DNA from: Lapillicoccus sp.
GTDB lineage: Bacteria; Actinomycetota; Actinomycetes; Actinomycetales; Dermatophilaceae
Direction: 5' to 3'
Assembly: GCF_025353065.1 (NCBI RefSeq)
Contig: NZ_JANXRJ010000223.1
Location: 1-49,946, forward strand
DNA: 49,946 bases
Part shown: in pieces, positions 47,457 through 49,946 of the stretch
How the letters are laid out: every line of letters begins with the position of its first letter
How positions within the stretch are numbered: position 1 is the first letter of the stretch
Notes under the pieces: generated by a model
Told to the model about the DNA's origin: nothing
The model's database searches: none
The model's input: only the letters and a program-made list of their open reading frames with translations
Program-made: the position numbers and the translations under genes

Positions 47457-48052
47457 GCATGTCAGGCCAAGGCGGTATGCCGAGTGCTGCGGGCAGCGGG
47501 ACCACAGCGCCCCAGCCGTGGGTCAGCGCGCCCACCGCGACCCCTGCACCGGTCGCGCCCACCCCGACCGCACCCCGGCCGGCGCCCGGTGGTACCCGTC
47601 CCGGGCCCGCCGCCACCGCGCAGCGGCCACGCACGGGAGCGCCCACCAAGCGTCCCACCGGTGGTGGTCGCGGCAAGCGGACGACGGCGCGCCGGGTCAA
47701 GCTCGCGGTCTCGCGGGTCGACCCCTGGTCGGTCATGAAGATGTCGTTCCTGCTCGCCGTGGCCGCAGGCATCGTCGGTGTCGTCGTCACCGTGGTGCTG
47801 TGGCTGATCCTCTCGGGCATGGGCGTCTTCGCCGACATCGACCGCCTCGTCTCCCAGATCCAGCCCGCGACCGGCGGCAGCCAGTTCAAGATCATGGACT
47901 ACATCGGCTTCGGCCGGGTCGCCTCCCTGGCCATCGTCTTCGGGGTCATCGACATCGTCCTGCTCACGGCCGTGGCCACCCTCTCCGCGTTCCTCTACAA
48001 CATCTGCTCCGCGCTGGTCGGCGGCCTGCAGCTCACCCTCACCGACGACTGA
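47453..48052 (+). CDS. DUF3566 membrane protein
   Basis: The 199-residue protein has about 80 residues of Pro/Ala/Thr-rich cytosolic sequence and then two membrane segments ([20 protein letters not shown] and [20 protein letters not shown]). It is the usual gene after gyrA in actinobacteria; in mycobacteria the equivalent (CwsA neighbourhood) is tied to cell-shape proteins, but function is unknown. GTG 47453 overlaps the gyrA stop as GTGA. Confidence 0.85.
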   Translation: MSMSGQGGMPSAAGSGTTAPQPWVSAPTATPAPVAPTPTAPRPAPGGTRPGPAATAQRPRTGAPTKRPTGGGRGKRTTARRVKLAVSRVDPWSVMKMSFLLAVAAGIVGVVVTVVLWLILSGMGVFADIDRLVSQIQPATGGSQFKIMDYIGFGRVASLAIVFGVIDIVLLTAVATLSAFLYNICSALVGGLQLTLTDD

Positions 48053-48103
48053 CTCGGTCCGCACGACCGATCCGGGCCACGGGCGTCCACGGGCCAAACC
48101 GTT

Positions 48104-48133
48104 TTGGTCGCGCCGTGCGCAGTGGGGTAATCT
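48104..48133 (+). promoter_or_regulatory. Putative tRNA-Ile promoter
   Basis: TTGGTC (48104-48109) and TAATCT (48128-48133) are 18 bases apart, ending 49 bases before the tRNA. Confidence 0.4.
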
Positions 48134-48182
48134 CGGGCGTCGTGCCGGGCCTTCGGTCCCAGCACGACTCGCGAGTGATGAC

Positions 48183-48259
48183 GGGCCTATAGCTCAGACG
48201 GTTAGAGCGCTTCCCTGATAAGGAAGAGGCCACAGGTTCAAGTCCTGTTAGGCCCACCA
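48183..48259 (+). tRNA. tRNA-Ile(GAT)
   Basis: A cloverleaf from GGGCCTATAGCTCAG to a genome-encoded CCA. The anticodon loop CTGATAA reads GAT; the T arm is AGGTTCAAGTCCT. The acceptor GGGCCTA pairs with TAGGCCC. Confidence 0.96.
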
Positions 48260-48307
48260 TCCCCGCTCCATCTCCGGCGGAGGCACACGCATGATCGAGG
48301 ACCAGGC

Positions 48308-48445
48308 ATGATCAAGAAGCTCCTCATCGTCGTCGCTACCGCGGCCGGCGCGGTGGCCCTCCAGCGGAAGCTGCGCGACCAGAAGGCCGAGCAGGAGCTC
48401 TGGGCCGAGGCCACCGACGACGTCCGGTCGCACCTCGCGAACTGA
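48308..48445 (+). CDS. DLW-39-like small protein
   Basis: The 45-residue protein starts MIKKLLIVVATAAGAVALQR, a hydrophobic segment after a basic start. It continues with a charged helix containing AEQELWAEATDDV, where ELW stands in place of the DLW that names the DLW-39 family. This family occurs between tRNA-Ile and tRNA-Ala after gyrA in actinobacteria. Function is unknown; the single hydrophobic segment suggests a membrane location. Confidence 0.7.
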   Translation: MIKKLLIVVATAAGAVALQRKLRDQKAEQELWAEATDDVRSHLAN

Positions 48446-48494
48446 TCTGCCGCCCGGGGAGTCCTGGTCGGCCACCACCCGCGCGTGAGCGCAC

Positions 48495-48567
48495 GGGGCC
48501 ATGGCGCAAGTGGTAGCGCACCTGCTTTGCAAGCAGGGGGTTAGGGGTTCGAGTCCCCTTGGCTCCA
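48495..48567 (+). tRNA. tRNA-Ala(TGC)
   Basis: A cloverleaf GGGGCCATGGCGCAAGTGG to the discriminator A, with anticodon TGC in the loop of CCTGCTTTGCAAGCAGG and T arm GGGGTTCGAGTCCCC. The 3' CCA is not encoded. Confidence 0.96.
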
Positions 48568-48588
48568 CCGGAGGGACCGCAGGTCACG

Positions 48589-48615
48589 GGCCCTCTCCGC
48601 TACGGCGAGAGGGCC
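48589..48615 (+). terminator. Hairpin after tRNA-Ala
   Basis: GGCCCTCTC (48589-48597) and GAGAGGGCC (48607-48615) form a perfect 9-bp stem with a 9-base loop, 22 bases after the tRNA. The T run is short (TT). Confidence 0.6.
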
Positions 48616-48723
48616 TTCGGCGTCCTCGTACCCCACGAAAGTACCGCAGTGGGCTCGGTGGACACCGGCTGAGTATCCTGTCGCACCCACGCAGGCCGTC
48701 GTCACTCGGGCAGACTTGCGGCC

Positions 48724-49005
48724 ATGGCCTTCTACCTTCGCCCTTGGGACCAGTCGCGCGGTGACGAGCACGCTGAGTGGGGCGCGGCCGTTTACTACTT
48801 CTGGGTCCAAGACGGCGTAGTCGAGCAGCAGGTCGAACGCTACGAGGCGGGTGTACTCCTGGCGTACGACCGGTATCACCCTGAAGATCAGTACGGTGGG
48901 ATGACCCTGGAACCACGAGACCCAGACGAGCGGGTTCGGTTCGAGGTCGACATCGCCACCTATCAAGCAGAGACCGACGGGCAGCCCTTCAACCGCCGGG
49001 GCTGA
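48724..49005 (+). CDS. Unknown 93-residue protein
   Basis: The protein begins MAFYLRPWDQSRGDEHAEWG and has regular beta-like stretches (AAVYYFWVQDGVVEQQVERY) and a late acidic part (EPRDPDERVRFEVDI). It has no signal or membrane segment. I do not recognise the family. It is the first gene beyond the tRNA pair, at the edge of what looks like accessory sequence. Confidence 0.55.
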   Translation: MAFYLRPWDQSRGDEHAEWGAAVYYFWVQDGVVEQQVERYEAGVLLAYDRYHPEDQYGGMTLEPRDPDERVRFEVDIATYQAETDGQPFNRRG

Positions 49006-49085
49006 TGTGCCTCATCGATAGATGAGGCCGTCTGGTGTGGACTTCGCCCGCGTAGAGGCACGTAAGGACGAGCTGGGCCGAGTCA

Positions 49086-49529
49086 GTGAGAGCGGCATCG
49101 CAGGATGTGGTGAAGGCCCGCTTCCCTGGCTCCCCCGCGTTCCTGTCGCTCTACAGGCCGACCCCCGCCGCAAGTGAACATCTCGAGCGGCCCATCGACC
49201 GGATCACTCGGCTCAGCCAGCGCGTGGCCGAGGTCGCCAACCAGCCAGGTGCCCGGGGTCGCCTTCCCTGGCTGCGTGCGCTGCCAGACCAGGCACCTTC
49301 CGAGCTCGTCGGGGACTTGGCGATCTGGCGCGCCGCAACAGGCGTGCCGGCGGTCGAGCAACGGGCGGCGGGCCGAACGCTCGAGACATGGTTGAGCAGG
49401 AAGCACCAGTCTCGGCTCGAGTGGCGCATCACCGCGAGCGGAGACGAATGGGTCGTACCGACGCAGGCGGTACGCGACCAGGTGGCGAGTGCCCGGATGA
49501 GGGGCAGCGGAGCGACTGAGCCATCTTGA
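49086..49529 (+). pseudogene. Possible remnant of a MobF-type conjugative relaxase C-terminus
   Basis: A 147-residue frame from GTG 49086 contains SELVGDLAIWRAATGVPAVE, similar to the DLAVWRAA...GV motif near the end of large actinobacterial relaxases (TrwC/TraA type), by eye only. The frame extends a little 5' of the GTG, to a TAG at 49053, but there is no relaxase N-terminal domain in the window. It may be a gene remnant of an integrated element next to tRNA-Ala, or an independent small gene. No start has a strong ribosome-binding site. Confidence 0.4.
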
Positions 49530-49789
49530 CGGTGGCCACTCCCCAGGTCCGACGCCGGGGCGTTGACCGGTCCGTGAGCTCATCCAGTGCCGCTGGGAGC
49601 GACCTCGGAGCCGCCTGGCGGCCATTGACCACCCTCAGGCAAGGGGGTCCGTGCGAAGCGCTCCCAACCCTGCCGCCGTGCCGACGGTGTGGGAATACCT
49701 GATGCCGGGCCCCCTGGGTCCGATCGGGCCAGATAGATTAAGAGTACTTGGCGGCCGGTCCTCCGCCGAGGGAGCGAAGGGGAGCGGTG

Positions 49790-49946
49790 ATGGCAGAGCG
49801 AGTTGAAGTCGCGCCTGCCGTGCTTCGCTGGGCCCGGGAACGCTCCGGCCGAAGCGTGAGTGACCTCAAGAAGTTTCCCGTGGCGGCGTGGGAGAATCAG
49901 AGTCAGTTCCCGACGATGCGCCAGCTCGCTGAGTACGCCAAGGCCA
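49790..49946 (+). CDS. HTH/ImmA-IrrE-type protein, N-terminal part (cut by window end)
   Basis: ATG 49790, after GAAGGGGAGCGG, begins MAERVEVAPAVLRWARERSG, followed by VSDLKKFPVAAWENQSQFPT and MRQLAEYAKA. The pattern matches the Xre-like start of proteins with a C-terminal ImmA/IrrE peptidase domain, found in mobile elements and toxin-antitoxin modules. The catalytic domain lies beyond the window, so the assignment rests on the N-terminus. Confidence 0.45.
   Translation, partial: MAERVEVAPAVLRWARERSGRSVSDLKKFPVAAWENQSQFPTMRQLAEYAKA

Noticed and set aside
48093..48106. CCAAACCGTTTTGG hairpin as a terminator after the DUF3566 gene
   Set aside because: Stem of five A/T-containing pairs with no T run, and it overlaps the likely tRNA promoter.

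Overview
This is a GC-rich, high-coding-density actinobacterial chromosome segment spanning the replication origin. Gene order and protein style (actinobacterial RecF-DciA-GyrB-GyrA order, DUF3566, DUF6049, WXG100-like protein, kinase/PP2C/FHA cluster) point to Micrococcales, most likely Intrasporangiaceae (Janibacter/Phycicoccus/Tetrasphaera-like). The family assignment is inference from gene content; no database was searched.

Layout. (1) 1-14.65 kb, minus strand: one long run of overlapping genes that reads, in transcription order, WXG100-like protein, two Mog1/PsbP-like (LpqN-type) proteins, PP2C phosphatase, zinc-ribbon/FHA protein, transmembrane Ser/Thr kinase, FHA-plus-helical-domain protein, a truncated NHL/Fn3-type surface protein, MoxR ATPase, DUF58 protein and a transglutaminase-fold membrane protein. 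Nearly every junction is an ATGA/GTGA overlap, so this is probably one operon for a Ser/Thr-phosphorylation-controlled, type VII-like envelope system. At the extreme left edge the minus strand also reads as the N-terminus of an RNase E/G, which looks like a join to foreign sequence. (2) 14.8-24.8 kb: cca (minus), then mutT-like Nudix, DUF6049, pseudokinase membrane protein, sigM, an anti-sigma-like protein, trxB and trxA on plus. murJ, which normally sits between the DUF6049 gene and the pseudokinase, is absent. (3) 24.9-34.2 kb: a CwlM-type amidase (plus), then on minus a GNAT enzyme, a secreted protein, parB, parA, rsmG, khpB/jag, yidC, yidD, rnpA and rpmH, with two or three parS sites. (4) 34.2-36.98 kb: dnaA leader, dnaA and oriC, with many DnaA boxes and an array of 11-bp repeats. 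(5) 36.98-48.1 kb, plus strand: dnaN, gnd, recF, dciA, a sulfurtransferase, gyrB, gyrA and the DUF3566 gene. (6) 48.2-49.9 kb: tRNA-Ile, a small DLW-like protein, tRNA-Ala, then accessory DNA with an unknown small gene, what looks like a relaxase C-terminal remnant, and the start of an HTH/ImmA-like gene cut by the window end.

Functionally the centre couples initiation (DnaA, oriC), elongation and repair (DnaN, RecF, DciA, gyrase) and segregation (ParAB-parS) with RNA processing and membrane insertion (RnpA, YidC, KhpB, RsmG). The flanks carry envelope control: SigM, CwlM, the pseudokinase and the kinase/phosphatase/FHA cluster. Starts were chosen from ribosome-binding sites, overlaps and domain boundaries read by eye.
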